Positions 17,919 through 26,576 of a DNA stretch of 64,000 bases are shown piece by piece. Every line of letters begins with the position of its first letter. Position 1 is the first letter of the stretch. Location: the NCBI GenBank assembly GCA_031414695.1, contig JANNWG010000029.1, positions 62,001-126,000 of the forward strand, read 5' to 3'. The notes under the pieces are model-generated. The model was not told where the DNA came from, did no database searches, and worked only from the letters and a program-made list of their open reading frames with translations. Source of the DNA: UKL13-2 sp031414695. GTDB taxonomy: Bacteria > Pseudomonadota > Gammaproteobacteria > Burkholderiales > Usitatibacteraceae. The translations under genes and the position numbers were made by a program.

Positions 17919-19304
17919 ATGTTATTTAATTCTTACGCCTTCATTCTATTTTTTTTACCCATTGCGGTTATAGGTTATTTCGCTATCGCAAGGCGTTCGT
18001 CATTAGGCGCAACATTCTTTCTTTGTGCGATGTCGTGTGTCTTTTATATTTGGTGGAAGGCCAGCTTTATCTTGGTGTTGTTGGCGTCAATGACGGTCAA
18101 TTTTATCTTGGCGCAGCATTTGACTAAGCGGGTAAATGAGGCAGCATCAAAACGCTGGCTTATTGTCGGGCTCATTTTTAATATTGGCTTACTAGGCTAT
18201 TTCAAATACACCAATTTCTTTATCGCCAATATGAATGCGGTGATTGGGTCGGATTACTCAATCTTAAATATTGCTTTACCGCTGGGCATTAGTTTTTTCA
18301 CCTTCACCCAAATTGCATTTTTAGTCGATGCGTGGCGTGGCCGCGTGGTGGAGTTATCCGCTGCTAATTATTTTTTGTTCGTGACCTACTTCCCGCATTT
18401 ATTAGCCGGACCAATTATTCATCACCGCGAGATGATGCCGCAATTTGCCGATGCCAGCTTAAAGAAAATCAATTGGGACAATATCGCGTGCGGCCTGATT
18501 TTATTCACGCTTGGCTTGACTAAAAAGGTGCTGATTGCAGATCAGATAGCGCCAATAGCGAATGATGGTTTTGCAAATACAGCGGCACTTGGCTTTGTCG
18601 ATGCATGGATGACGATATTAGCCTATAGCTTGCAACTTGCTTTTGATTTCAGCGGCTATACCGATATGGCGCTCGGCGCGGCGCTGATGATGAATATCAA
18701 GCTGCCACAAAACTTTAATGCGCCATATCGCGCCACTAACATTCAGGATTTTTGGCGACGTTGGCATATGACGCTATCGCGATTTTTGCGCGATTACATT
18801 TATATTCCGCTCGGCGGTAATCGTCTCGGCGAAGTGCGCATGTGCTTATTGTTTTTGGCCACATTTATTATCGGCGGGCTGTGGCATGGTGCGGCATGGA
18901 CGTTTGTGCTGTGGGGTTTTTTGCATGGTGCGGCGCTGGTCGTGCTGCATTTGTGGCGCAAATTATCGTTGCCGTTGCCCAACATAGTCGCAATATTCAT
19001 CACCTTTATATTTGTGATTTGTTGCTTCGCCGTATTTCGCGCCGCAAGCTTGGCGGATGCGATGCATATTTTGTCTGCGGCGGCGGGGTTAAAAGGCGTA
19101 AGTCTTCACGTTGCTATGCCTGCATGGAGTGTACTACTGGCAATGTTGGCGGCGCTGGTATTGGCGTTTACGCCGAAGACCGCGTTTGAAATTGCGCAGC
19201 AGATTACACTCAATAAACGTACAGCATTATTAGTTGGCGCACTGATGCTTGTTTCATTGGTATTAGTGCCCGGCGCGACCGAATTTATTTACTTCATTTT
19301 TTGA
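17919..19304 (+). CDS. MBOAT family O-acyltransferase (AlgI-like)
   Basis: Polytopic membrane-bound O-acyltransferase of 461 residues with about 11 hydrophobic segments. It contains the family's invariant catalytic region LWHGAAWTFVLWGFLHGAALV (about residues 320-340, active-site His) and the upstream block NIQDFWRRWHMTLSRFLRDYIYIPLGGNR. AlgI-type enzymes move acetyl groups across the inner membrane for O-acetylation of exopolysaccharides or cell-wall polymers. The next gene encodes an SGNH-like periplasmic protein, the usual partner that makes the final transfer. Confidence 0.93.
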   Translation: MLFNSYAFILFFLPIAVIGYFAIARRSSLGATFFLCAMSCVFYIWWKASFILVLLASMTVNFILAQHLTKRVNEAASKRWLIVGLIFNIGLLGYFKYTNFFIANMNAVIGSDYSILNIALPLGISFFTFTQIAFLVDAWRGRVVELSAANYFLFVTYFPHLLAGPIIHHREMMPQFADASLKKINWDNIACGLILFTLGLTKKVLIADQIAPIANDGFANTAALGFVDAWMTILAYSLQLAFDFSGYTDMALGAALMMNIKLPQNFNAPYRATNIQDFWRRWHMTLSRFLRDYIYIPLGGNRLGEVRMCLLFLATFIIGGLWHGAAWTFVLWGFLHGAALVVLHLWRKLSLPLPNIVAIFITFIFVICCFAVFRAASLADAMHILSAAAGLKGVSLHVAMPAWSVLLAMLAALVLAFTPKTAFEIAQQITLNKRTALLVGALMLVSLVLVPGATEFIYFIF

Positions 19305-20404
19305 TGAAATCAACGCTGACATCGACTCTAAAATCGTCGCAATTTGTGATTGCCGTTATCCTGATAACGCTTGCAGGGTTAGCCGCTATCGGCACGCTTA
19401 ATTGGTGGGTTGATCCGTTTCAGCATTACCGTGAGGCTAGTTTTTATAAGCCGCGTTTTTACAACGCACAGCAGCGCTTTGTGAATCCTGGCCGCGCGAT
19501 GCATGCCGACTATTCGCGCATCGTTATTGGTTCATCACTGATGGAAAATATTGATACCGACGACGTTAACCGTGCTTTCGCCACGCACGATAAAACTGGC
19601 CGCAGCATCAATTTGTCCATGTCCGCGATGACTGCCTATGACGCGAATCAGCTGCTAGGGTTGGCGTTAAGCACCGGCAAGCCAACGCACATCATCATGA
19701 ATATGGATTACAACGCTTTCTCTGGTGCGCCCCAACGTAGCGGCTTTACGTCTGCCTTTCCAACGTATTTGTATGACACGACTATCCTCAACGACGGGCC
19801 ATATTTATTTGGGCTTGATAGCGTAATGAAATCGACTGAAATTTTGCGCGGCGCGCGAACCTCACGATTCTCTGAAAGCCTTACTAGGCCTTGGTTTTGG
19901 GCGGATAGCAGCGAATTTTCCGCCGCTAAAACGGTGCGCGGATTAGATGCGAATAATCTGAATAAAAATTTCAAGCAACCTAATCGTAATTTGGCTCAGA
20001 TGCAGTTAAGTTTTGCTGAAAATATTTTGCCGTTGGTGCGCGCAAACCCAAACGTGTCATTTAGCTTTGTCTATTTGCCCTACTCTGTTTTAGTCTGGGC
20101 GGATTTTCAGCAGCGTCGCCAAGTTGAGCAGACGTTGCAATTTCGTGATTATGTTTTTGCCGCCACCGAAGCCTATCAAAATGTGCAGTGGTTTGATTTT
20201 CAAGCGGACGCGGCACTGGTCAATAATCTCGCCAACTACACTGATATGTATCATTTTTCCCCCGCAGTCTCGCGCGAGATTATTCAGTCCATCTCGCAAA
20301 ACAAGTATCGCCTGAACAAAGAGGTGCTGGCTAAGAATAATCAGTGGCTGCGCGAGACCGCTAAAAATACCGATGTAGAAGCGATTATTGCGACGGCGAA
20401 GTAG
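19304..20404 (+). CDS. SGNH/AlgX-like periplasmic membrane-anchored protein
   Basis: A 366-residue protein with one N-terminal membrane anchor (QFVIAVILITLAGLAAIGTL) and a periplasmic domain. The stretch YSRIVIGSSLMENI (near residue 70) resembles the SGNH nucleophile block, with Ser in G-S-S, and the C-terminal NYTDMYHFSPAVSREI supplies a plausible Asp/His pair. I infer that it accepts acetyl groups from the adjacent MBOAT protein, as AlgX/AlgJ-type proteins do. The ATG overlaps the MBOAT stop (TGATG). The polysaccharide substrate is unknown. Confidence 0.72.
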   Translation: MKSTLTSTLKSSQFVIAVILITLAGLAAIGTLNWWVDPFQHYREASFYKPRFYNAQQRFVNPGRAMHADYSRIVIGSSLMENIDTDDVNRAFATHDKTGRSINLSMSAMTAYDANQLLGLALSTGKPTHIIMNMDYNAFSGAPQRSGFTSAFPTYLYDTTILNDGPYLFGLDSVMKSTEILRGARTSRFSESLTRPWFWADSSEFSAAKTVRGLDANNLNKNFKQPNRNLAQMQLSFAENILPLVRANPNVSFSFVYLPYSVLVWADFQQRRQVEQTLQFRDYVFAATEAYQNVQWFDFQADAALVNNLANYTDMYHFSPAVSREIIQSISQNKYRLNKEVLAKNNQWLRETAKNTDVEAIIATAK

Positions 20405-20425
20405 CGTGCACTTTTAAGCAAATAT

Positions 20426-21445
20426 TTACCGATCAAACGGATAACGCACGCCCACACTGTGCCGAATTTGATCCATCCATTCGAGCGTTTTTAGCGTTTC
20501 AGCGTGCGGCATCACGTCACTTTCAATCTTGCCCGCACCGATACAACGTATGACTTCGTCAATTTCGCCTTCAAAGCCATTGATGCGCCAAGGCTTGTTT
20601 ATGGTGATAGGCTCTGCATTCGCAACAGCGAGCGTAGCGGTTTCAGCGGCTGAAAAGTATTTGTGTATTTTGATTGTGCCTTTGTCGCCGATGATATGAA
20701 ACGCATTCTCGCCTGCACTCTCGACACTACAAATAAATTGCGAAGTCACACCGTTGGTAAATGCCAGTGTCGCCGCCAAACGATGATCCACCCCGGTGGG
20801 GCCTTTGACCGCATCAGCAGCAATGGTGAGTGCATCAGGGCAAGCACCGAACGCCTCAGCCATGACCCAGCGCGTCACGGTTAAATTGTAAATACCAATA
20901 TCAAGTAACGCGCCGCCTGCCTGTACAGGGTCGTAAACACGTGAAGTCGCATCATACGGTGCATTAAAACAAAACGTCGATTGCATCGCTTGCACCTGAC
21001 CAATCGCATTTGCGTACAGCCATTCGCCCACTTGGCCGTAGATTGGCAAAAAGCGCGTCCATACAGCTTCCATTAAAAATGTTTTTTGCTGTATCGCTAT
21101 TGCGATCAATTCGCGCGCCGTTTCAGCATCCGTCACCAGCGGCTTTTCGCACAACACAGGCTTACCTGCCAATAAACATTGCCGTATTGCATCGGCATGA
21201 AATGCGTGCGGCGTGGCGATATAAACGCAATCAATATCGTCTGCCGTCAATACATCATCAATATTGACCGTCGAGCGTGCAGATGAATAACCATCACGCG
21301 ACCATTTTTGGCTAAATGCCAAGGCGCGGTCTAAGTCACGACCGTGCACGCAGCGAATGGCGCTGTTATCCGTTCGATTGACCGCCTCTGCAAAACGATG
21401 GGCGATACGACCAGGACCTAAGATGGCCCAATTAAATGTTTTCAT
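20426..21445 (-). CDS. Gfo/Idh/MocA family oxidoreductase
   Basis: NAD(P)-dependent oxidoreductase of 339 residues. It has an N-terminal Rossmann motif (WAILGPGRIAHRFAEAV) and the catalytic-loop signature CEKPLV near residue 97. The C-terminal alpha/beta domain includes GGALLDIGIYNLTVTRWVMA. It is similar to dimeric dihydrodiol dehydrogenase / glucose-fructose oxidoreductase relatives. The substrate is probably a sugar or cyclitol but cannot be decided. It is convergent with the SGNH gene and lies next to tRNA-Gly on the same strand. Confidence 0.88.
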   Translation of the reverse strand: MKTFNWAILGPGRIAHRFAEAVNRTDNSAIRCVHGRDLDRALAFSQKWSRDGYSSARSTVNIDDVLTADDIDCVYIATPHAFHADAIRQCLLAGKPVLCEKPLVTDAETARELIAIAIQQKTFLMEAVWTRFLPIYGQVGEWLYANAIGQVQAMQSTFCFNAPYDATSRVYDPVQAGGALLDIGIYNLTVTRWVMAEAFGACPDALTIAADAVKGPTGVDHRLAATLAFTNGVTSQFICSVESAGENAFHIIGDKGTIKIHKYFSAAETATLAVANAEPITINKPWRINGFEGEIDEVIRCIGAGKIESDVMPHAETLKTLEWMDQIRHSVGVRYPFDR

Positions 21446-21455
21446 GAATAGTAGT

Positions 21456-21529
21456 TGGAGCGGGTGAAGGGAATCGAACCCTCGTATGCAGCTTGGGAAG
21501 CTGCCGTTCTGCCATTGAACTACACCCGC
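21456..21529 (-). tRNA. glyU: tRNA-Gly (anticodon CCC)
   Basis: A 74-nt cloverleaf on the minus strand, including an encoded 3' CCA. The acceptor stem GCGGGTG pairs with CACCCGC. The anticodon arm is GCAGC-TTCCCAA-GCTGC, giving anticodon CCC (decodes GGG). The T arm is GAGGG-TTCGATT-CCCTT. It closely resembles the Escherichia coli glyU sequence. Confidence 0.96.
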
Positions 21530-21678
21530 GATAGTGTTGATTTTTCCAGCATTAGCGTGAAGCTAGCGTCGTTAAATAATTCTATCGCGTTTGATGAGAA
21601 TCGCTAATCCAATTTGATAATCCTTGCGTATGGCGTGTGAAGTTCATTTTTACGCGTTATTTTGAAAGCAGAATACAT

Positions 21679-22584
21679 ATGGGAAATCAACGATTACAAC
21701 GATTAGGCGGTCCGCGTTATGCGTTACTGTCATTACTAGTATCGCTCGGGATGCTAGCAACTGCAGCATCAGCGAATGAGCCAAGCACGTTTTCAAGTAA
21801 GCTCTTACTTACGGGCGGCGTGAGCAATATCGAGGGGGCAGCGGGTGGTGGCTTGACACCGTGGGCTGTGATTGCGGGCTACGGCACCAAGGAGCAAGTG
21901 GGTGGCAACCTATTTGCGACCAATGTGCGCGCGACTGATTACAACTTGCGCGTAACAGGGGCGGCAGTCGGTTTTTATGATCGGTTCGAGTTGTCGTTTG
22001 CGGAGCAAAAATTTGATACGCGTGCTGTTGGCGGCGCGCTGGGGTTGGGTAATGGTTTTAAATTTACGCAAAAAATCATCGGCGCTAAAGTAAAAGTATT
22101 TGGCGATGCGGTATTGGAGCAAGATAGTTGGGCGCCGCAAGTTTCAATCGGTCTGATGCACAAAACCAATGATCGTGGCGCACTGCTACGCGCACTCGGC
22201 ATTCGCGATGACAAAGGCACCGATGTTTATGTGTCCGCGACCAAGCTCTATCTGAATTCATCAATTTTGGTGAATGGCACGCTACGTTATACCAAGGCGA
22301 ATCAGATCGGCATTTTAGGGTTCGGCACGAATGCGAAAAATAAATATTCTGCACAGGCGGAGGGTTCGGTGGCACTTTTGTTACGTAAAGATTTAGCCAT
22401 CGGTGCTGAATTTCGGCAAAAGCCTGACAACTTGCCTTTCAAAGAAGACCCTTGGTACGACGTATTTATTGCCTACACGCCGAGCAAAAATTTTTCGGTC
22501 ACCTTGGCCTATGTTGACCTTGGCAATATTGTGATTAAAGATAAACAAAAAGGTACTTACCTTTCTGTACAAGTTGGTTTTTAA
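21679..22584 (+). CDS. DUF3034 family outer-membrane protein
   Basis: A 301-residue protein with a signal peptide (ALLSLLVSLGMLATAASA, cleavage before NEP). The mature part is rich in alternating polar/hydrophobic strands and ends in a terminal aromatic residue (YLSVQVGF), as expected for an outer-membrane beta-barrel. It matches the DUF3034 family, which is largely restricted to Proteobacteria and has unknown function. ATG 21679 is preferred over the in-frame ATG-like start at 21637 because the signal peptide starts there. The next gene (truncated haemoglobin) starts 22 nt downstream, suggesting one transcript. Confidence 0.82.
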   Translation: MGNQRLQRLGGPRYALLSLLVSLGMLATAASANEPSTFSSKLLLTGGVSNIEGAAGGGLTPWAVIAGYGTKEQVGGNLFATNVRATDYNLRVTGAAVGFYDRFELSFAEQKFDTRAVGGALGLGNGFKFTQKIIGAKVKVFGDAVLEQDSWAPQVSIGLMHKTNDRGALLRALGIRDDKGTDVYVSATKLYLNSSILVNGTLRYTKANQIGILGFGTNAKNKYSAQAEGSVALLLRKDLAIGAEFRQKPDNLPFKEDPWYDVFIAYTPSKNFSVTLAYVDLGNIVIKDKQKGTYLSVQVGF

Positions 22585-22606
22585 CCTTTTTTTGATGGAG
22601 AAAATG

Positions 22607-23068
22607 ATGTTGCGAAAATTAAATTTTATTTTGGTTGCTTGTGGCATTGCGCTTGCGGGCGCGATGATTAGCGTTGAAGCGATGGCGCAAGAGAAAACAA
22701 AAATTCAAAATGACCCTGAGATATTTCAAGCCTTTGGTGGCAAAACTGGCTTGGTCAACATCATGAATGACTTCATGGTTGGGCTATTGGCGGATAAACG
22801 TACCGCGCCGTTTTTCAAAGACACAGACAATGATCGTGTGAAAGAACAGCTAGTCGATCAAATATGCGAAATATTAAACGGCGGTTGCGTCTATAAAGGC
22901 GCAAAAATGAAACCAATGCACGCGGAAATGGGCATCAATCGTGAACATTTCAATGGGCTTGTCGAGCAGCTACAACTGGCAATGGATAAAAATAAAGTGC
23001 CGTTTCGCGCACAAAATAAATTGCTTGCCGTATTAGCGCCTATGCACCGCGACATTATTACCAAGTAG
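22607..23068 (+). CDS. Group 1 truncated haemoglobin, secreted
   Basis: A 153-residue globin with an N-terminal signal peptide (LNFILVACGIALAGAMISVEAMAQ), so the haem protein should be periplasmic. The globin region has FQAFGGKTGLVNIMNDFMVGLLAD, an FFKDTDNDRVKEQLVDQICEILNGG helix pair, and MKPMHAEMGINREHFNGLVEQL, where His of MHAEM is the likely proximal haem ligand. Truncated globins bind O2, NO or peroxide. The start at 22607 is chosen because GGAG is 6 nt upstream. A strong terminator follows at 23149-23182. Confidence 0.85.
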   Translation: MLRKLNFILVACGIALAGAMISVEAMAQEKTKIQNDPEIFQAFGGKTGLVNIMNDFMVGLLADKRTAPFFKDTDNDRVKEQLVDQICEILNGGCVYKGAKMKPMHAEMGINREHFNGLVEQLQLAMDKNKVPFRAQNKLLAVLAPMHRDIITK

Positions 23069-23148
23069 CACATCCGTTTTCAGCCGTTCCGCGTAAATAG
23101 CATGTTCCCTGAGGAGCCGGTGACGCTGTGAACGCATCGGCAATTGCG

Positions 23149-23182
23149 CCCGCTCATGCGAAAGCATGAGCGGGTTTTTTTT
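23149..23182 (+). terminator. Rho-independent terminator after truncated haemoglobin
   Basis: Perfect 11-bp stem CCCGCTCATGC / GCATGAGCGGG with a GAAA tetraloop (23149-23174) followed by eight T residues. It ends the DUF3034-globin transcript. Confidence 0.93.
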
Positions 23183-23190
23183 ATTTTAGT

Positions 23191-23257
23191 AAAGTCGTTT
23201 ATTGGTAAGCGATTTAAGGCATTATTGCTCCAAAGCGACCGTCGATAAACAACTTTG
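23191..23257. repeat. 70-bp palindromic repeat, copy C
   Basis: Left arm AAAGTCGTTTATTGG (23191-23205) and right arm CGTCGATAAACAACTTTG (23240-23257), with the family's ATTATTGCTCCAAA interior. It lies between the globin terminator and the argS promoter region. Confidence 0.65.
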
Positions 23258-23260
23258 CTA

Positions 23261-23320
23261 GTTATGTCTGTCTTGCGCGCAAGAGTAGGCTTAAGACATA
23301 ACGCTATAATGTAAGCTTAC
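23261..23320 (+). promoter_or_regulatory. argS promoter region with nested dyads
   Basis: A perfect -10 hexamer TATAAT lies at 23305-23310, 25 nt before the argS ATG. No good -35 is present. In its place there is a perfect 14-bp palindrome TCTTGCGCGCAAGA (23271-23284) nested in a longer dyad GTTATGTCT (23261-23269) / AGACATAAC (23294-23302). GTAAGCTTAC (23311-23320) is another palindrome at the expected start site. The layout suggests a regulated or activator-dependent promoter; the regulator is unknown. Confidence 0.5.
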
Positions 23321-23334
23321 TTACTAAGCTTGCC

Positions 23335-24999
23335 ATGTCACAATTTATTGATAACAAAACCCAAGTTGCTGCGCTGTTTCAAACAGCCTTATTTAGTGCT
23401 TTTCCGCAGTTAAAGGATGAGACGCCGCCATTCGCGATTGCGGTGGAAAAGCCGAAAAACCCTGAATACGGTCACTATGCTGTTAATAGTGCGTTGCACT
23501 TAGCAAAAAAACTCAGCCTCAAATCGCGTGATGTCGCCGAAGCTATCATTGCGGCGCTACCAGCATCGTCGTTATTGGCGGCGAAACCAGAAATTGCTGG
23601 GCCAGGCTTCATCAATGTGCGGTTATCAAGTGAAGCTGAAACGCGTATCGTCAACTTTATCGCGACTGAGAAAGATGCGTTTGGCACGAGTCATGCGGGT
23701 AACAATGAAAAAGTGATGGTCGAGTTTGTCTCCGCCAATCCAACTGGGCCATTGCATGTCGGCCACGGACGCGGGGCTGCCATTGGTGACAGCTTGGCGC
23801 GATTACTAAAGAGCCAAGGCTACAACGTGAGCCGCGAATTTTACTACAACGACGCGGGCGCGCAAATCGCAAATCTAGCCGCTTCAGTACAAGCGCGCAT
23901 TAAAGAAGCCGCAGGCGTGGCGGTTGAGTTTCCTGAAAATGGCTATCGTGGCGATTACATCACTGAAATCGCGACACGTTATGTCGCTGAAAATAGCGGC
24001 GATAAATTAGGCAATGATAGCGATGCGGTGCGTCAATTTAGCGTAACCGCATTACGCTATGAGCAAGACCTTGATTTAAAAGCATTCGACGTAGAATTTG
24101 ATCAATATTTTTTAGAGTCATCTATTTACACCGATGGCTTAGTTGAAAAAACGGTTAATCAATTGATTGCCAACGGCCACACCTATGAAGAGGGCGGCGC
24201 GTTATGGCTCAAAACAACCGAGTATGGTGACGACAAAGATCGTGTCATGCGAAAGTCGGACGGTACTTACACTTATTTTGTGCCCGATATTGCGTATCAC
24301 GTCACCAAATGGCAGCGCGGCTATACGCGTGCGATCACCGAGCTGGGTGCGGATCATCACGGCTCGCTCATGCGCGTGAAGGCGGGCTTGCAAGCGATGG
24401 GTTTGGGCGTTGCTGTAGGCTACCCAGATTATGTGTTGCATCAAATGATTACGGTCATGCGTAATGGTGTGGAAGTCAAAATTTCTAAACGCGCAGGTAG
24501 CTATGTGACGCTACGCGATTTGATTGATGAGGTTGGTCGCGACGCAACGCGATACTTTTTCATCATGCGTAAATCTGATTCGCAACTCACCTTTGATATT
24601 GATTTAGCCAAAAGCCACTCTGAGGATAATCCCGTCTATTACGTGCAGTATGCACATGCACGTATTTGTCGAGTGTTGGAGCAATGGGCGGGCGATGTGG
24701 CCACGCTTAACAATGTCGATTTATCGCCATTAGTCTCAACTTATGAGTCTGCGCTTCTGCGTACACTTGCTGATTTTCCTGAAATATTAAGTTTAGCCAC
24801 CCGTGAATTATCCCCACACATGGTGGCGAACTATTTGTCTGAGCTCGCGGCTAAATTGCATACCTATTACAATGCAGAGCGTTTTTTAATTGACGATGCG
24901 GCACTCAAACACGCGCGTTTGGCGTTAATCGTCGCCGTTAAACAAGTGATTAAAAACGGCCTCACCGTATTGGGTGTTTCCGCCCCGGAGAAAATGTAG
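23335..24999 (+). CDS. argS: Arginyl-tRNA synthetase
   Basis: Class I aminoacyl-tRNA synthetase charging tRNA-Arg (554 residues, normal length). It has an N-terminal tRNA-recognition domain and the HIGH motif as HVGH in ANPTGPLHVGHGRGAA (about residue 140). The KMSKS-equivalent is VKISKRAGSYVTLRDL near residue 385. A helical DALR anticodon-binding domain at the C terminus includes YYVQYAHARI and HTYYNAE. The SPOR-protein gene begins 2 nt after the stop. Confidence 0.97.
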   Translation: MSQFIDNKTQVAALFQTALFSAFPQLKDETPPFAIAVEKPKNPEYGHYAVNSALHLAKKLSLKSRDVAEAIIAALPASSLLAAKPEIAGPGFINVRLSSEAETRIVNFIATEKDAFGTSHAGNNEKVMVEFVSANPTGPLHVGHGRGAAIGDSLARLLKSQGYNVSREFYYNDAGAQIANLAASVQARIKEAAGVAVEFPENGYRGDYITEIATRYVAENSGDKLGNDSDAVRQFSVTALRYEQDLDLKAFDVEFDQYFLESSIYTDGLVEKTVNQLIANGHTYEEGGALWLKTTEYGDDKDRVMRKSDGTYTYFVPDIAYHVTKWQRGYTRAITELGADHHGSLMRVKAGLQAMGLGVAVGYPDYVLHQMITVMRNGVEVKISKRAGSYVTLRDLIDEVGRDATRYFFIMRKSDSQLTFDIDLAKSHSEDNPVYYVQYAHARICRVLEQWAGDVATLNNVDLSPLVSTYESALLRTLADFPEILSLATRELSPHMVANYLSELAAKLHTYYNAERFLIDDAALKHARLALIVAVKQVIKNGLTVLGVSAPEKM

Positions 25000-25001
25000 C
25001 C

Positions 25002-25655
25002 ATGGCATTTGAAAAAAAATCTGCACCAGTTAAACGCGGCATGAATCCGCTGGTGGCGGGTATCATCATCGGCCTGCTGCTGGGTATTTTTTTGGCACTC
25101 GGCGTTGCGGTATGGCTTAACACTACGCGCACCGCAAATTTTGTTGAGAAAACGAAGCCTTCCGAGCCACTCGCACCGATGAAATCGCCTGCTGCACCAA
25201 CAACAACAAACACTAAAGCTGATGCGACTGATCCAAATAAGCAGCGTTTCGATTTTTATCAAATACTGCCAGGTGAAAAAAATGCAAATGACGCTAAATC
25301 TGGTAGCGCAGTCGAGCCAAGTGCGGCAGTTAAGGATACAAAACCGTCGCTTACGAAGGATGTAGCAACAGACCCAATTAAGGACATTGCCACACAGTCT
25401 GCGCCAATAAAGTCGCTCAATGAAACGCTATATTTGCAAGCGGGCGCATTTCAAAATGCATCAGAGGCGGACAATATGAAAGCAAAAATCGCCTTTGCCG
25501 GATTTGAAGCTAACGTGCAAAGCGTCAACGTCGCGGCGAAAGGCACGTTATACCGAGTACGATTAGGCCCGTACAAGAGCCAAGAAGAAGTGAACAGAAT
25601 TAAAAATGTGCTGTCCCAAAACGGCATTAGTGCCGCCGTGGTAAAACCAGAGTAG
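25002..25655 (+). CDS. SPOR domain-containing inner-membrane protein
   Basis: A 217-residue bitopic protein with a short cytoplasmic N terminus (AFEKKSAPVKRG) and one transmembrane helix (LVAGIIIGLLLGIFLALGVAVWL, about residues 19-41). A Pro/Ala/Thr/Lys-rich periplasmic linker follows, then a C-terminal SPOR domain (about 140-217, LYLQAGAFQNASEADNMKAK ... VRLGPYKSQEEVNRI). SPOR domains bind denuded peptidoglycan glycans at the division site, so an FtsN-like or cell-wall role is likely. It lies directly behind argS and ahead of dsbA, a common betaproteobacterial order. Confidence 0.9.
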   Translation: MAFEKKSAPVKRGMNPLVAGIIIGLLLGIFLALGVAVWLNTTRTANFVEKTKPSEPLAPMKSPAAPTTTNTKADATDPNKQRFDFYQILPGEKNANDAKSGSAVEPSAAVKDTKPSLTKDVATDPIKDIATQSAPIKSLNETLYLQAGAFQNASEADNMKAKIAFAGFEANVQSVNVAAKGTLYRVRLGPYKSQEEVNRIKNVLSQNGISAAVVKPE

Positions 25656-25700
25656 CAAATTAAGAACAAAGTACTGACGATTAACCAAATAGGATTATCT

Positions 25701-26495
25701 ATGTCGCGATTTTTTAAGCCCACTATGTTGTCAAAATTTTTTGTATTGCTGACCTCTAGCGTCATTGCATTCACAGCAAGCGCACAATCCTCGCGTGAAG
25801 TCACCCCGATTGACCCGCCAGTCTTGACGCCCAATGACGGCATGATCGAGGTGCTTGAGTTCTTTTCATATGGTTGCATACACTGCGCTAACCTTGAGCC
25901 TGCTCTTGAAGAGTGGAAGAAAAAATTGCCGCCAGATGTAAAATTCCGCGCCGTACCCTCTGGCATTAATCTAATGGGTGTAGAAGAAATTAGTCTTTAT
26001 CACACACTAGAGGCGATGGGACAAATTGAGCGTTTAAATAAAAAGATTTTTGAAGCGCTACATAATGAGCGCGTGATGTTGGGAAGTCGCCCGGTACTCA
26101 ACAAATGGTTAGAAAAAAATGGGGTGAATCCTGCGCAATTTGAAACGGTTGAAAAATCTTTTTCAGTGGTCTCAAAAGTTATGCGCGGCCGTAACCTCAT
26201 GTCCCAGTACAAGGTAAATTCAACGCCTGCAATTGTTGTAAATGGTCGTAACATCGTTGTGCAAGTTGGTGGTGCAAGCAACATACTATCGACGGTTGAT
26301 CGGTTAATCGCTGAGGCACGTGCGACAAATGCAAGATCAGCAGCACCAGCCATTGCTGCTGGTGCCGCTGCTGTTGGCGCAGGTGCGGCTGTAAAAGCCG
26401 TTACAGCGAAAAAAATCCCGTCTAAAACACCACCAAAGCCTGCAATGCAAAATCCTGCGCCCGTATCTGTTCCGGCGACAGCGCCGAGCAAGTAA
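25701..26495 (+). CDS. dsbA: Thiol:disulfide interchange protein DsbA
   Basis: Periplasmic oxidase that introduces disulfides into exported proteins. It has a signal peptide (residues 1-28, AFTASAQS) and a thioredoxin fold with active site Cys59-Ile-His-Cys62 (FFSYGCIHCANLEP). The cis-Pro loop is STPAIVVNGR. The usual CPHC Pro is replaced by Ile, which may tune the redox potential. The C terminus is extended by about 60 Ala/Pro/Lys-rich residues beyond the fold (from AEARATNARSAAPAIAAGAA), likely disordered. A terminator follows. Confidence 0.93.
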   Translation: MSRFFKPTMLSKFFVLLTSSVIAFTASAQSSREVTPIDPPVLTPNDGMIEVLEFFSYGCIHCANLEPALEEWKKKLPPDVKFRAVPSGINLMGVEEISLYHTLEAMGQIERLNKKIFEALHNERVMLGSRPVLNKWLEKNGVNPAQFETVEKSFSVVSKVMRGRNLMSQYKVNSTPAIVVNGRNIVVQVGGASNILSTVDRLIAEARATNARSAAPAIAAGAAAVGAGAAVKAVTAKKIPSKTPPKPAMQNPAPVSVPATAPSK

Positions 26496-26514
26496 GTCGG
26501 AAATCAAAAAAATA

Positions 26515-26544
26515 AAAACGGCATCTGCGGATGCCGTTTTCGTT
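26515..26544. terminator. Terminator after dsbA
   Basis: Stem AAAACGGCAT / ATGCCGTTTT (26515-26524 / 26531-26540) around a CTGCGG loop. The A/T-rich flanks make it usable on both strands, but it mainly ends the argS-SPOR-dsbA unit. Confidence 0.88.
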
Positions 26545-26576
26545 TCTGGTTTTGTTAGCGCTGATAAAATCCGATT

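Noticed and set aside
23069..23148. Riboswitch or sRNA between the globin stop and its terminator
   Set aside because: The 80 nt have no motif I can match to a known class. Treated as 3' UTR, though not excluded.
26000..26491. 163-codon minus-strand ORF opposite dsbA
   Set aside because: Ala/Thr-rich antisense product of the Ala/Pro-rich tail, with no SD.
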